64,000 nt of DNA from Pseudoxanthomonas kalamensis DSM 18571 (GCF_010211745.1 NZ_PDWQ01000002.1:1-64000); one strand, 5' to 3'; shown: positions 29,073 through 38,270, counted from the first letter of the stretch. Made by a program: numbers and translations. The notes: generated by a model from the sequence alone, not told the origin.

Positions 29073-29654
29073 TGCGGGTGTTGGTCGGCTGCGAGCGATC
29101 CAGGGTTGTCGCCCAGGCGTTTGAAGCGCTCGGGCATGAAGTCCTGTCCTGCGACATTGAGCCTGCCCGAAGTGGGGGGGGCGCATTACATGGGGGATAT
29201 TTTCAACGTGATTGACTACCCATTCGACCTCGCCATCTTTCATCCACCATGCACGCACACTGCGGTCAGCGGGGCCAGGCACTTCGCCGAAAAGCGGATG
29301 GACGGACGCCTGTACGCCGGCATGAGTTTCATCATGGCGATTGTTCGCAGGTCGGCACATATTCCTCGCGTCGCTATCGAGCAGCCCGTGTCGATCCTGT
29401 CAACACTGTGGCGCAAGCCAGATCAGATCATCCAGCCGTGGATGTATGGCCACGGTGAGACCAAGGCTACCTGCTTGTGGTTGCGCGGGCTGCCGCCGCT
29501 GATGCCTACAAACGTTGTCGAGGGGCGAGAAAGCCGCATCCACCGCATGCCGCCGTCCGACGACCGAGCCGACAAGCGCAGCGAGACGTACTCAGGGATT
29601 GCGGCGGCGATGGCGCAGCAATGGGGCGATCATCCCTTGGAGGCGGCAGCATGA
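29072..29654 (+). pseudogene. DNA-methylase-like gene broken by frameshift in a G8 tract
   Basis: Frame 1 encodes MRVLVGCERSRVVAQAFEALG and continues to SCDIEPARSGG before losing homology. The following frame continues with HYMGDIFNVIDYPFDL, then AIFHPPCTHTAVSGARHF and a conserved C-terminus. Removing one G from the run at 29174-29181 joins both into a single protein of about 193 residues. The start and HPPCT segment resemble phage C5-methylase-like proteins. The frameshift may be phase variation, decay or a sequencing error. The gene is flanked by exact coupled overlaps on both sides, which argues that it was recently functional. Confidence 0.7.
29174..29181 (+). repeat. G8 homopolymer, candidate phase-variation tract
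   Basis: Eight consecutive G bases lie 102 bp into the methylase-like gene. Eight Gs give the broken frame and seven restore it. Confidence 0.8.
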
Positions 29655-29878
29655 GCGCCAGTGAACCAAACTGCCGAAACCACGAGTGCAAGCTCAAAGA
29701 AATGCAGGCCGAGATTGAGCTGCTGAGGAAGAATGCTGAGCGGTGGCGGGTATTGATTAAATACCGGCAGCTTCGATCGTCAGCCGGATACGTTGTGGTC
29801 GCAATAGACGACAGGTGTACGCCAGGACAGGCTGAAAATGTCGCTGACCGACTGATCGCTGAGGATGGGAGGGAGTGA
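29651..29878 (+). CDS. Hypothetical protein, 75 residues
   Basis: It begins with a coiled-coil-like segment (NHECKLKEMQAEIELLRKN) and ends in a small alpha/beta part (GYVVVAIDDRCTPGQAENVA). No family is recognised. ATG 29651 overlaps the methylase-like stop by 4 bp. Confidence 0.5.
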   Translation: MSASEPNCRNHECKLKEMQAEIELLRKNAERWRVLIKYRQLRSSAGYVVVAIDDRCTPGQAENVADRLIAEDGRE

Positions 29879-30171
29879 TGGAATGCCCGAATTGTGGAGT
29901 AGAACTTTCGACGGAAATTGTCCCGCTTGAGTCAGAGCGAATGACTTTTCGGATGACGTGGGAAGGCGATGCCATCGAAGCCAAGACCGTTGGCGGCGTT
30001 ATCGAAAACACGAGGAAACTGCTGGTATCCGCAGCCAAGGATTCCGGGTGTGGAAACTATGCCGTGATGATGGACGGGATCGACTGGGGCGATAAAGAGG
30101 CGTCGTTCCACTTCCTCCTGATCGCCAAACCGGGGCGATCTGTCCCCATGATTGGAGGCAACGATGGCTAA
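29875..30171 (+). CDS. Hypothetical protein with N-terminal CxxC
   Basis: A 98-residue protein with a single Cys pair at the start (MECPNCGV) and alternating strands (MTFRMTWEGDAIEAKTVGGVI; EASFHFLLIAKPGR). Translation may start at GTG 29875 or ATG 29878. No family is recognised. Confidence 0.55.
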   Translation: MMECPNCGVELSTEIVPLESERMTFRMTWEGDAIEAKTVGGVIENTRKLLVSAAKDSGCGNYAVMMDGIDWGDKEASFHFLLIAKPGRSVPMIGGNDG

Positions 30172-30370
30172 GACCTACGCCGCCGCCCGCAAGGAGCTAC
30201 AGGACCGCACGGGATGGGACATGGCGACGCTCAGGTACGAGCTTGCATTCCAGCAAGCCACCGGCATCCACACTTGGGGAACAGGTCGATGTGGACACCC
30301 GGCGCGCGGATCGGGATTCTGCGCCGACTGCTTGCAGGCGGAGATTGATAGGAGGGCGCGGGGTGATTGA
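30164..30370 (+). CDS. Hypothetical zinc-binding-like protein, 68 residues
   Basis: A helical N-terminus (YAAARKELQDRTGWDMATLRYE) precedes a Cys/His set (GRCGHPARGSGFCADC) that could bind zinc. GGAGG lies six bases upstream of ATG 30164. No family is recognised. It overlaps both neighbours by 8 bp. Confidence 0.55.
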   Translation: MAKTYAAARKELQDRTGWDMATLRYELAFQQATGIHTWGTGRCGHPARGSGFCADCLQAEIDRRARGD

Positions 30371-30566
30371 AGCGTATTTTGTGCTAGCTGCGTGGTTCTA
30401 TGCTACTGACATGATCGCCGGCCACGTTGCTGGAGTTAAGTGCAGGCCAATCGCAGGGATAGGATTAGCTGTGGTTTGGCCTATTTCATTGGCGGTATCG
30501 CTTGTGGCATCCGCTGCACTCGTCCGCGCCTACAGACTCAAGCTGTACGGAGGCGAAGATGGCTGA
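30363..30566 (+). CDS. Small membrane protein, 67 residues
   Basis: A GTG-started protein with two hydrophobic segments (YFVLAAWFYATDMIAGHVAG; IAGIGLAVVWPISLAVSLVA) and a short basic end. Probably an inner-membrane hairpin. No family is recognised. Confidence 0.5.
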   Translation: MIEAYFVLAAWFYATDMIAGHVAGVKCRPIAGIGLAVVWPISLAVSLVASAALVRAYRLKLYGGEDG

Positions 30567-30777
30567 GCTAACTCCGCACGGATTCAAGACAAAGCAGTTG
30601 CTTTGCGAAGTCGTGATAGACGGCGCTATCCGGGTTCTTAATACCAGATCAGGTGAGTGGGTGATGGTTCAACAATCGGGCAAAGGCGTTAAGCAGTGGG
30701 TCACCACTGGAAAATTCTCGCAAGACGCATTGCGCAGTTACCTTAGCCACACCGGAGGCGGAGATGGGCGCGGCTGA
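30559..30777 (+). CDS. Hypothetical protein, 72 residues
   Basis: A basic, beta-rich protein (KQLLCEVVIDGAIRVLNTRSGEWVMVQQ) without a recognised family. It overlaps the membrane-protein gene by 8 bp and the putative excisionase gene by 14 bp. Confidence 0.5.
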   Translation: MAELTPHGFKTKQLLCEVVIDGAIRVLNTRSGEWVMVQQSGKGVKQWVTTGKFSQDALRSYLSHTGGGDGRG

Positions 30778-30994
30778 GCGACTGCCCGGAATTTACACCT
30801 ACGCCGACCTGAAATCCATGTGCAAGCCGGAAGGGAACCCAACCCTTGCAACCGTTGAGCGATGGCTGATCCGGCAGCGCATCCCGTACCACTACGACGG
30901 CAACGGCGGCGTCTGGACGACACCAGAGGCCATCAACTCCGCGCTCGGGATTGGTGGCAAACTGGAGGCCTACCGTCCCGAGGATTTAGCCTGA
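30764..30994 (+). CDS. Putative excisionase (small HTH protein)
   Basis: A 76-residue protein with a helix-turn-helix/winged-helix-like pattern (TYADLKSMCKPEGNPTLATVERWLIRQRIPYHYDGNGGVW). It sits immediately before the integrase, one base apart. Excisionases are typically this size and in this place; the assignment rests on position and fold-like pattern only. Confidence 0.5.
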   Translation: MGAAERLPGIYTYADLKSMCKPEGNPTLATVERWLIRQRIPYHYDGNGGVWTTPEAINSALGIGGKLEAYRPEDLA

Positions 30995-30995
30995 C

Positions 30996-32165
30996 ATGCC
31001 TCGCCCGCGCAAGCACAATCAAACCATTCCCACGCATATCGATCAGACCAAAATCCCGAAGGGCATCTATTGGGATTCCTCTGGAAACGGCCGCTGGTAT
31101 GTGAGAGACGGCGAGCGCGCGATGAAGGTAGCCGGACCCGCTGCCAAACTGTCTGACCTCCACGACATTGTGGAGCAGCGAAAAGGCGGCTCCGCGCGGG
31201 ATACGGTCGGATATTTCATTGAGCGATTCCACGCGAGCGCGAAGTTCGGGAAGCTGTCACCACGGACTCAGAGCGATTACGAACGGCAGGCAAATATCAT
31301 TCGTAGCTACATGACCCCGATGGGGATACCGCTTTCTGCCGTGCTTGCCACGCGTCTGTCGCCAACGTCAATCCAAAGGGTCGTAGATAAACTGGAAGAT
31401 GCGGGCACGCCGACTAAGGCAAATCACCTGCTCCGCTACTTGCGCAGGGTACTGAGCCATGCCGTGCGCCACGAAGGGCTACCATCTAATCCTGCGAAGG
31501 GCGTTGAACAGGCAAAAGAGCGAGCCAGGTCTGGGATGCCATCCCTACATGCGTTTGCCAGAGTCCTGTCCTTCGCCCGCGAACGCAGCCAGAGACAGGC
31601 TCACTCCGCTGGTAGCGTCTCAGCGTATCTCCCCCACCTGATGCTGATAGCTACGGTCTGCCGCCTCCGTGGGATCGAGGTAGTGACCATCACGGAAGCA
31701 CAGGGAACACCAGATGGGATTCGCGCAGTCCGCAGGAAGGGTAGCCGGGACAACGTGACAGCGTGGACGCCCGAGTTATCGGCCGCGTGGAATGAACTGT
31801 TGAGGATTCGCGGCGACGCTTGGGAACGGAATCGAGTCCCCTACCCTCTTCGACCAGAGGATCGACCGATGTTTGTGGCCGAGGCCGGACATGCGCTGAG
31901 GAAGTCGGCTCTGGACACCGCATGGCAGCGGTTGATGGCTATGGCCGTCAAAGAGGGCGTGATTGCAGAGGATGAGCGATTTACCTTGCACGGGCTCAAG
32001 CATCGCGGCATCACTGACAGCGCCGACAAGGCGGCGGGCGGGCACCGGACGGAACGGATGCGGCAGCACTATGACCACGATACGCCGGTCGTGGAACCAT
32101 CGAAAACAACGGAGTTTTCAGGAGTGATTTCAGGAGTAGCGGTAACGATCCCTGTAAGTGACTGA
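30996..32165 (+). CDS. int: Tyrosine integrase
   Basis: A 389-residue site-specific recombinase. An N-terminal arm-binding part and a SAM-like core-binding domain (residues about 60-160, FIERFHASAKFGKLSPRTQSDYERQA) precede the catalytic domain. Catalytic residues appear as Arg in CRLRGIEV, His and the Lys/Arg pair in LHGLKHRGI, His in GGHRTERM and nucleophile Tyr in RQHYDHD. It ends six bases before the tRNA-Lys 3' end, consistent with integration there. Confidence 0.92.
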   Translation: MPRPRKHNQTIPTHIDQTKIPKGIYWDSSGNGRWYVRDGERAMKVAGPAAKLSDLHDIVEQRKGGSARDTVGYFIERFHASAKFGKLSPRTQSDYERQANIIRSYMTPMGIPLSAVLATRLSPTSIQRVVDKLEDAGTPTKANHLLRYLRRVLSHAVRHEGLPSNPAKGVEQAKERARSGMPSLHAFARVLSFARERSQRQAHSAGSVSAYLPHLMLIATVCRLRGIEVVTITEAQGTPDGIRAVRRKGSRDNVTAWTPELSAAWNELLRIRGDAWERNRVPYPLRPEDRPMFVAEAGHALRKSALDTAWQRLMAMAVKEGVIAEDERFTLHGLKHRGITDSADKAAGGHRTERMRQHYDHDTPVVEPSKTTEFSGVISGVAVTIPVSD

Positions 32166-32171
32166 AATACA

Positions 32172-32247
32172 TGGTGGGCCGTGATGGATTCGAACCATCG
32201 ACCAGCGGATTAAAAGTCCGATGCTCTACCGACTGAGCTAACGGCCC
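32172..32247 (-). tRNA. tRNA-Lys(TTT); 3' half is the prophage attachment site
   Basis: A 76-base cloverleaf on the minus strand. The acceptor pair GGGCCGT/ACGGCCC is at its ends, the D-arm GCTCAGTCGGTAGAGC and the anticodon loop CTTTTAA give anticodon TTT, the T-loop is GTTCGAATC, and CCA is encoded at 32174-32172. The integrase end abuts the 3' side, so attR core lies in the tRNA 3' part. The matching attL should be beyond the missing left end. Confidence 0.95.
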
Positions 32248-32269
32248 ACGGGCTGGAAAGCCTTGCAAA

Positions 32270-32294
32270 TCAAACGCCCGGCATTGCGCCGGGC
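32270..32294 (-). terminator. Terminator downstream of queC
   Basis: Stem GCCCGGC/GCCGGGC (32276-32294) with a 5-base loop. In the minus-strand transcript it is followed by GUUUGAUUUG. Confidence 0.65.
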
Positions 32295-32330
32295 ACGTCA
32301 TTCTACCCCAGACCACCGCCACCGGCGAAA

Positions 32331-32996
32331 TCAGGCGTAGTGGGTCGGGTCGGCCACGCCGGCGTCGGCGAAGCCGGCCGCGCGCAGGCGACAGGCATCG
32401 CAGTGCCCACAGGCTAGGCCCTGCGGATCGGCACGGTAACAGGAGACGGTCAGGCCGAAGTCCACGCCCAGGCGCAGGCCTTCGCGGACGATGTCCGCCT
32501 TGCCGAGTTCGATCAGCGGCGCATGGATGCGGATACCCGCCCCTTCCACCCCCGCCTTGGTCGCCAAATTAGCCAGCCGCTCGTAGGCGGCAATGAATTC
32601 CGGGCGGCAGTCGGGATAGCCGGAATAGTCGACTGCATTGACGCCGCAGAAGATGTCGGCCGCGCCCAGCACTTCGGCCCAGCCCAGCGCGATCGACAGC
32701 ATGATCGTGTTGCGTGCCGGCACGTAGGTGACCGGAATTCCGGCACCGCCGGCTTCCGGCACCTCGATATCGTCGGTCAGCGCAGAACCGCCGATCGAGC
32801 GCAGGTCCACATCCACCGTCTTGTGCGCCACCGCACCGAACTGCCCGGCCACCCGTGCGGCGGCATCCAGTTCCGAGGTATGCCGCTGGCCGTAGCGCAC
32901 GCTGAGTGCATGCACGGCGAACCCGCGCTCGCGCGCGATTGCCAGCACCACCGCCGAATCCATGCCCCCGGAGACCAGAACCACTGCATTCTTCAT
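32331..32996 (-). CDS. queC: 7-cyano-7-deazaguanine synthase
   Basis: A 221-residue enzyme that converts 7-carboxy-7-deazaguanine to preQ0 using ATP and ammonia in queuosine biosynthesis. Residues 5-14 hold the PP-loop [10 protein letters not shown]. The C-terminal zinc site is [18 protein letters not shown] with four cysteines. [17 protein letters not shown] is a strong family motif. It lies 53 bp after queE in the same direction, giving two consecutive steps of one pathway. Confidence 0.95.
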   Translation of the reverse strand: MKNAVVLVSGGMDSAVVLAIARERGFAVHALSVRYGQRHTSELDAAARVAGQFGAVAHKTVDVDLRSIGGSALTDDIEVPEAGGAGIPVTYVPARNTIMLSIALGWAEVLGAADIFCGVNAVDYSGYPDCRPEFIAAYERLANLATKAGVEGAGIRIHAPLIELGKADIVREGLRLGVDFGLTVSCYRADPQGLACGHCDACRLRAAGFADAGVADPTHYA

Positions 32997-33049
32997 GGCG
33001 GGAATTGTACGGCCTCGGCAGCGATGCCGCCCGAATCCCGCGGACCGGA

Positions 33050-33733
33050 TCAATGGCCCGGCGCGTCGTCCCACAGCAGCTTGTGCAACTGCATCTGGAA
33101 GCGCACCGGCAGGCGGTCGGTGACGATCCAGTCGGCCAGCATCCGCGGCGGCAATTCCGACTTGCTCGGCGAGAACCACACCATGCAGCGCTCGTGCAGG
33201 CGATGCTCGCGGATCACCTCGCGCGCCCACTCGTAATCGGCGCGACCGCACAGCACGAACTTGACCTGATCGCGCGCGGTCAGGCACGCCAGATTGTCCC
33301 AGCGGTTGCGCTCGACTTCCGCCGACCCCGGCGTCTTGATGTCCAGTACCCGCGACACCCGCGGATCGACGGCGGAAATATCGATCGCCCCGGAGGTTTC
33401 CAGCGAGACCTGGTAGCCGGCATCGCACAGCCGCTGCAGCAGGCCCAGGCAACGCTTCTGCGACAGCGGCTCGCCGCCGGTCACGCAGACATGGCGAACG
33501 TTGTGGCCGGCGATCTCGTCCAGAATGTCGTCGATGGCCCGCCACTGGCCGCCGTGAAAGGCGTAGGCGGTGTCGCAATACTGGCAGCGCAGCGGACAGC
33601 CGGTCAGGCGCACGAATACGGTCGGCCAGCCGACGGCATCGGCCTCTCCCTGCAGGGACAGGAAGATTTCGGTGATCTTCAGTCGCGATTCCGCGGACGG
33701 CGCGGTATCGGTAGCGGCAGCAACGGTATTCAT
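33050..33733 (-). CDS. queE: 7-carboxy-7-deazaguanine synthase (radical SAM)
   Basis: A 227-residue radical-SAM enzyme making 7-carboxy-7-deazaguanine from carboxytetrahydropterin. The cluster motif [10 protein letters not shown] has C-x3-C-x2-[22 protein letters not shown] precedes it, and [11 protein letters not shown] is the SAM-binding GGE-type motif. ATG 33733 gives the usual family length. It ends the cpoB-queE-queC row downstream of the tol-pal cluster. Confidence 0.95.
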   Translation of the reverse strand: MNTVAAATDTAPSAESRLKITEIFLSLQGEADAVGWPTVFVRLTGCPLRCQYCDTAYAFHGGQWRAIDDILDEIAGHNVRHVCVTGGEPLSQKRCLGLLQRLCDAGYQVSLETSGAIDISAVDPRVSRVLDIKTPGSAEVERNRWDNLACLTARDQVKFVLCGRADYEWAREVIREHRLHERCMVWFSPSKSELPPRMLADWIVTDRLPVRFQMQLHKLLWDDAPGH

Positions 33734-33785
33734 GACGGCGACACTATGCCGCGATGGACCGCGGCGGGAAAGCGGCCTTGTCCGA

Positions 33786-34589
33786 TCAGCGCAGGCCGGC
33801 CCGGCCGACCTGGATGGCACGCAGGCGGTCGTCGGCGGTGCGGGCGACGTCGCTGCCCGGATAGCGGGCCATGACATCGTTGAGAATGCGCTCGGCCTCG
33901 GCCGTCTTGCCCAGCCCGTAATCGCACAGGCCCAGCTTCAGCAATGCGCCGGCGGCCTTGTCATGGGTGGGATAGCGGTCCAGCAGTGCACCGAACTGTT
34001 GCGAAGCCAATTGATAGTTGCCGGTCACGTAATAGCTTTCGCCCAGCCAGTACAGGGCGTTGGGCGCATAGACCCCACCCGGGTACAGCTCCAGGAAACC
34101 CTGGAACAGCTTGGCCGAGTCGGCGTACTCGCCGGCCTTCAGCGCATCGAAAGCCACGTCGTAGGCGGCGCGCTCGTCGCCGGCCTGGGCCAAGGCGCCG
34201 ACATCGCCATGTACGGTCGGCCGGCTGTCGGCAGGTGCCGGAACCGGATTCGCCGCGGCCTGGTCTCCCTCGGATACCGGTGCCGTTGCTGGCGTCTCGC
34301 CGCCTTCCAGCCGGTTCAGACGGCTGTCCAGGTCCAGGTACTGATCGCGATTACGCTGCTTGAGTTGCTCGTTCTCGTTCTGCAGCTGCTCCAGCATCCC
34401 GCGCAACTGCATCACTTCGCGGCGCAACTGCTCGATCTGGTTGACCAGCTCGGTATTGCCCTGGTCGGCCGCGGCATGCGCTTCCAGCGCCGTGACCCGG
34501 TCGGACAGACTCTGGCGCTGTGCCTGAGCTGGCAGAACCAGGGCGAAGGACAGTACGGCGGCGAAGAAGAATCGAGTCGGGATGCGCAT
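33786..34589 (-). CDS. cpoB: Cell division coordinator CpoB (YbgF)
   Basis: A 267-residue periplasmic protein that links Tol-Pal with peptidoglycan synthesis at the septum. It has a signal peptide (RFFFAAVLSFALVLPAQAQ), an N-terminal trimerising coiled coil (ALEAHAAADQGNTELVNQIEQLRREVMQL shortened; about residues 28-95), a Pro/Ala linker and three TPR repeats from residue 135 (AAYDVAFDALKAGEYADSAKLF; YWLGESYYVTGNYQLA; LKLGLCDYGLGKTAEAERIL). It is last in the tol-pal set. Confidence 0.93.
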   Translation of the reverse strand: MRIPTRFFFAAVLSFALVLPAQAQRQSLSDRVTALEAHAAADQGNTELVNQIEQLRREVMQLRGMLEQLQNENEQLKQRNRDQYLDLDSRLNRLEGGETPATAPVSEGDQAAANPVPAPADSRPTVHGDVGALAQAGDERAAYDVAFDALKAGEYADSAKLFQGFLELYPGGVYAPNALYWLGESYYVTGNYQLASQQFGALLDRYPTHDKAAGALLKLGLCDYGLGKTAEAERILNDVMARYPGSDVARTADDRLRAIQVGRAGLR

Positions 34590-34725
34590 GGAGAATGTCG
34601 TCGTGTTTCAGTTACGGGTGCCGGGTGTCGGGTGTCGGAAACCGGTATTCAGCCTGCATGACCTTACTGTGAGGGGCACGGGAAAGTCTGAACGGCGCCC
34701 CCGTCGCGATCGTGCCGCCGCACAG

Positions 34726-34753
34726 ACGAATGCCCGCTTGCGCGGGCATTCGT
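34726..34753. terminator. Perfect 12-bp hairpin between pal and cpoB
   Basis: ACGAATGCCCGC and its exact complement flank a 4-base loop. No U-tract follows, so it may stabilise the pal message or reduce cpoB expression rather than terminate. Confidence 0.5.
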
Positions 34754-34792
34754 CGGCGTTTCCCGGGCCGGAATCCGGCCGGGTGGCGCGGC

Positions 34793-35311
34793 TTACTTGG
34801 CGGTATAGACGATTTCGACGCGGCGGTTGCGTGCCCAGCAGTCCTCGCTGGACTCGGTGCAGACCGGACGCTCCTCGCCATTGCTGATCGTGTTCAACTG
34901 GCCGGCCGAGCCGCCATTGGCCATCAGCGCGGACGACACCGCGTTGCCGCGACGCTCGCCCAGGCCCAGGTTGTACTCGCGGCTGCCGCGCTCGTCGGCG
35001 TTGCCTTCCAGAGTGATGCGCGAAGACGGGCGATCGCGCAGGTATTTGGCGTGGCAGCCGATGATCGCCTGGAACTCCGGCTTCAGCGCATCCTGATCGA
35101 AATCGAAATAGACCACGCGCTGGCGCAGGCAGGCATCGGTATCGAGGTCTTCGGGACCATACACGCCCGAGGTCACCGGAGCGGTCGGGGTGGTCGGAGC
35201 GGTGACGGTGTCGTCGACCGGCGGAGTTTCCGGCTTGACGTCCTTCTTGCAACCCGCCAGTACGGCGACGGACAGCAGGGAAAGCATGACTACGCGTGCG
35301 CTGGTGTTCAT
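34793..35311 (-). CDS. pal: Peptidoglycan-associated lipoprotein Pal
   Basis: A 172-residue outer-membrane lipoprotein. The signal VVMLSLLSVAVLAGC carries lipobox LAGC. A Thr/Pro-rich linker follows, then the OmpA-like peptidoglycan-binding domain from residue 65 with VYFDFDQDALKPEF, the diaminopimelate-binding ITLEGNADERGSREYN and ARNRRVEI. It anchors the outer membrane and binds TolB. ATG 35311 fits the signal peptide. Confidence 0.95.
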   Translation of the reverse strand: MNTSARVVMLSLLSVAVLAGCKKDVKPETPPVDDTVTAPTTPTAPVTSGVYGPEDLDTDACLRQRVVYFDFDQDALKPEFQAIIGCHAKYLRDRPSSRITLEGNADERGSREYNLGLGERRGNAVSSALMANGGSAGQLNTISNGEERPVCTESSEDCWARNRRVEIVYTAK

Positions 35312-35406
35312 GGAAGAATCCTTCGTCTCGCTTACAGGGTGGGTTTTACGGGGGTTTGCGGGGGATTCTAGCGCGTAATCGGTTACGGCTGCATGCGCCG
35401 GGAGAA

Positions 35407-36726
35407 CTAGCGGGCTTTCCGGTACGGCCCCCATGCCGGTTCGCGGACATCGCCGTTGGCCAGAACCAGCCGCTGGCGGACCCGGCCATCGGCCGAAACC
35501 GCATACAGCACGCTACGGCCACCATCCCGGGCGGCGTACAGCAGCATGCTGGCATTGGGGGCGAAGCTGGGCGACTCGTCCAGCGCACCCGGCGACAGCA
35601 TGCTCCAGCGCGGTGAGCCCAGGCTGCTGTCCATCAGCGCGATCCGGTAGGTATTGCCACTGCCCTGGGCCACGGCGATCTTCTTGCCGTCGTAGGACAC
35701 GCTGGCGGTGGCGTTGTAGCTGCCGTCGAAGGTCACCCGGCTGGCGCTGCCGCCGGCCGACGGAACCTGGTAAATCTGCGGCTTGCCACCACGGTCGGAG
35801 GTGAAATAGATCGTGCCGCCGTCGGCGCTCCAGACCGGCTCGGTGTCGATGCCGAACTGCCGGGTCAACTGGGTCAGCGCCTTGCTGGCCAGATCCATCA
35901 CGTAGATTTCCGGGTTGCCGCTGCGCGACAGCGACAGGGCCAGTTTGCGGCCGTCCGGCGAGAATGTCGGCGCGCTGTTGATACCACGGAAACTGGACAC
36001 CAGTTCGCGCGCACCGGTACCCAGGTCCTGGATGTAGATCGACGAATTGCCGCGCTCGAAGCTGACGTAGGCCAGCCGGCGGCCATCCGGGCTCCAGGCC
36101 GGCGACAGCAGCGGCTCGGCCGAGCGCACGATGGTCTGCGGATTGAAACCATCGGCGTCGGCCACCATCAGCGCGTAGCGCGCGTCACGGCCCAGCCCGG
36201 TCTGGGTGACGTAAGCGATCCGGGTCCAGAACGCGCCGGGCACGCCAAGGATCTTTTCGTAGATGGCATCGGCCATCTGGTGGGCGACATCGCGCATCGC
36301 GTTGGCGCGCGCGGTCATCGCCAGGCCCAGCAGGCGCTCCTGCTTGGCCACGTCGAATAGCTCGTATTCGACCCGGTAGCTGCCCTCGGCGGCATCGACG
36401 ACGCGACCGACCACGATGTAGTCCTGCCGCAACGCCTTCCAGGTCGGGTAATCGATCTCGCCGCCGCGGGTCGGGCGCTCGACCATGCTGGCATCGGCCA
36501 GCGCACGGAACTGGCCGGAGCGCTCCAGATCGGCGCGCACCACCGCGGCCACGTCGGTGCCGGGCATCGCCACCGCGCCCTGGTAGGGCATCGGCACCAC
36601 GGCAATCGGCAGGGCCGAGGCATTACCGCCGACGATGTCGATTTCCAGCCCCTGCTGGGCCATCGCCGCCAGCGGAGCGAGCAGAAGAAGGGCGAATGCG
36701 GCAAGCCGATGCGTCAGTGTCTTCAT
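35407..36726 (-). CDS. tolB: Tol-Pal system protein TolB
   Basis: A 439-residue periplasmic protein: signal peptide (HRLAAFALLLLAPLAAMAQ), an N-terminal alpha/beta domain (LPIAVVPMPYQGAVAMPGTD) that contacts TolA, and a six-bladed beta-propeller with repeated SPDGR/ LAYVSF motifs (WSPDGRRLAYVSFE, FSPDGRKLALSLSRSGNPEIY) that binds Pal. Length is typical. It lies between tolA and pal. Confidence 0.95.
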   Translation of the reverse strand: MKTLTHRLAAFALLLLAPLAAMAQQGLEIDIVGGNASALPIAVVPMPYQGAVAMPGTDVAAVVRADLERSGQFRALADASMVERPTRGGEIDYPTWKALRQDYIVVGRVVDAAEGSYRVEYELFDVAKQERLLGLAMTARANAMRDVAHQMADAIYEKILGVPGAFWTRIAYVTQTGLGRDARYALMVADADGFNPQTIVRSAEPLLSPAWSPDGRRLAYVSFERGNSSIYIQDLGTGARELVSSFRGINSAPTFSPDGRKLALSLSRSGNPEIYVMDLASKALTQLTRQFGIDTEPVWSADGGTIYFTSDRGGKPQIYQVPSAGGSASRVTFDGSYNATASVSYDGKKIAVAQGSGNTYRIALMDSSLGSPRWSMLSPGALDESPSFAPNASMLLYAARDGGRSVLYAVSADGRVRQRLVLANGDVREPAWGPYRKAR

Positions 36727-36808
36727 GGGCGCAGTATCTGGTTCAGGTTCCGGAATGATTCGACAGTGTGCATGCCGACGCTTGCGCTACCGTGAACGGC
36801 GCCGCCAC

Positions 36809-37825
36809 TCAGCGGTCCTGGGCTTCGAAGTTGAGGGTCAGGGTGCGGCTGAACACCGACTCGTAGCCCCGATACGGCAAGGGCTGCGCCTTCAGTACCG
36901 CGCGCTCGACCGAATCGCGACCGGCCGCGTCCATCGCGCAACCGGACTGCACTTCGGCGCTGATCACCTCGCCGCCGGGCAACTGCCTGATGACCACACG
37001 GCAGCGCGTCCCCAGCGGGACCGATTCCGGCCGCACCCACTGCCGCAGCACGGCTTCCTGGATCGCTGCTGCATAGCGCGCACGCAAGCCTTCATCGACG
37101 CCGGCCTGCCCGGCCGGAGCACTGGACTCGGAGCCGTATTGCACCGCATTGGCCGAACTGGCTTGAGCGGCTTGCGCATCGTTGATCTGCCGCAGCTTCT
37201 GTTCGGCCCGCGCCTTTTCGCGGTCGAGCTTGGCGCGCTCGGCACGGATCGCGGCCAGCTTCTTCTGCCGCGCCTCTTCGTCGCGCTTCTTCTGCTCTTC
37301 TTCCTGCTGCTTGGCCAAACGCAGGCGGTTCTCGGCTTCCTGCTGGCGCTGGCGTTCGGTCAAGTCGATCTGCTCCTGCCGGCGCTTGGCCTCCTGCTCC
37401 TTGCGCGCGGTTTCCTGCGCGATGGCGTCGGCGCTGACTTCGTCCTGATCCACCCGGTCCGGCACCGGGATGCGCTCCTGCGCCTGGGTCTGCTGCGGTA
37501 CCGGCGCATCCTGCGGGCGTGGTTCGGGAATCGGCTGCGGTGGTGGCGCGGTGTCCTCTTCGACCGGCTCGGGCTCGACCGGTTCAGGCAATGGCAGCGG
37601 GTCATCACGCAGCGCCCGCCGTACCGCGCGATCCTCGGCCGCGGTAGTGTCCATGGTCGCCTCAATCACCGGCGCGCCGGCCGCGGCCGGATCGTGGTCC
37701 CACTCAATCCGTGCGGCCAGCCACAACAGCAGCGCCAGCAGCAGGTGCACACCGATGGCCAGCGCCAGCGGCCCGCCCAGGCCACCGTCGTCGTATCCGT
37801 TGCGCGGGAGCGTTTCGGCGTGCAT
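36809..37825 (-). CDS. tolA: TolA
   Basis: A 338-residue inner-membrane protein that spans the periplasm. It has one membrane helix (LALAIGVHLLLALLLWLAARI), a long charged Glu/Gln/Arg-rich helix (about residues 110-215, with RKEQEAKRRQEQIDLTERQ) and a C-terminal TonB-like domain (LRQWVRPESVPLGTRCRVVIRQLPGG) with two cysteines. It transmits energy from TolQR to TolB/Pal. It starts 9 bp after tolR. Confidence 0.92.
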   Translation of the reverse strand: MHAETLPRNGYDDGGLGGPLALAIGVHLLLALLLWLAARIEWDHDPAAAGAPVIEATMDTTAAEDRAVRRALRDDPLPLPEPVEPEPVEEDTAPPPQPIPEPRPQDAPVPQQTQAQERIPVPDRVDQDEVSADAIAQETARKEQEAKRRQEQIDLTERQRQQEAENRLRLAKQQEEEQKKRDEEARQKKLAAIRAERAKLDREKARAEQKLRQINDAQAAQASSANAVQYGSESSAPAGQAGVDEGLRARYAAAIQEAVLRQWVRPESVPLGTRCRVVIRQLPGGEVISAEVQSGCAMDAAGRDSVERAVLKAQPLPYRGYESVFSRTLTLNFEAQDR

Positions 37826-37834
37826 GCGACCGCG

Positions 37835-38260
<426 letters not shown>

Positions 38261-38270
38261 CGTCCGCGCC

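Noticed and set aside
26055-30777. A known anti-phage defence system in the accessory block
   Set aside because: I looked for toxin-antitoxin pairs, CBASS, Abi, retron and restriction genes. Apart from methylase-like genes nothing recognisable appears, so no defence system is claimed.
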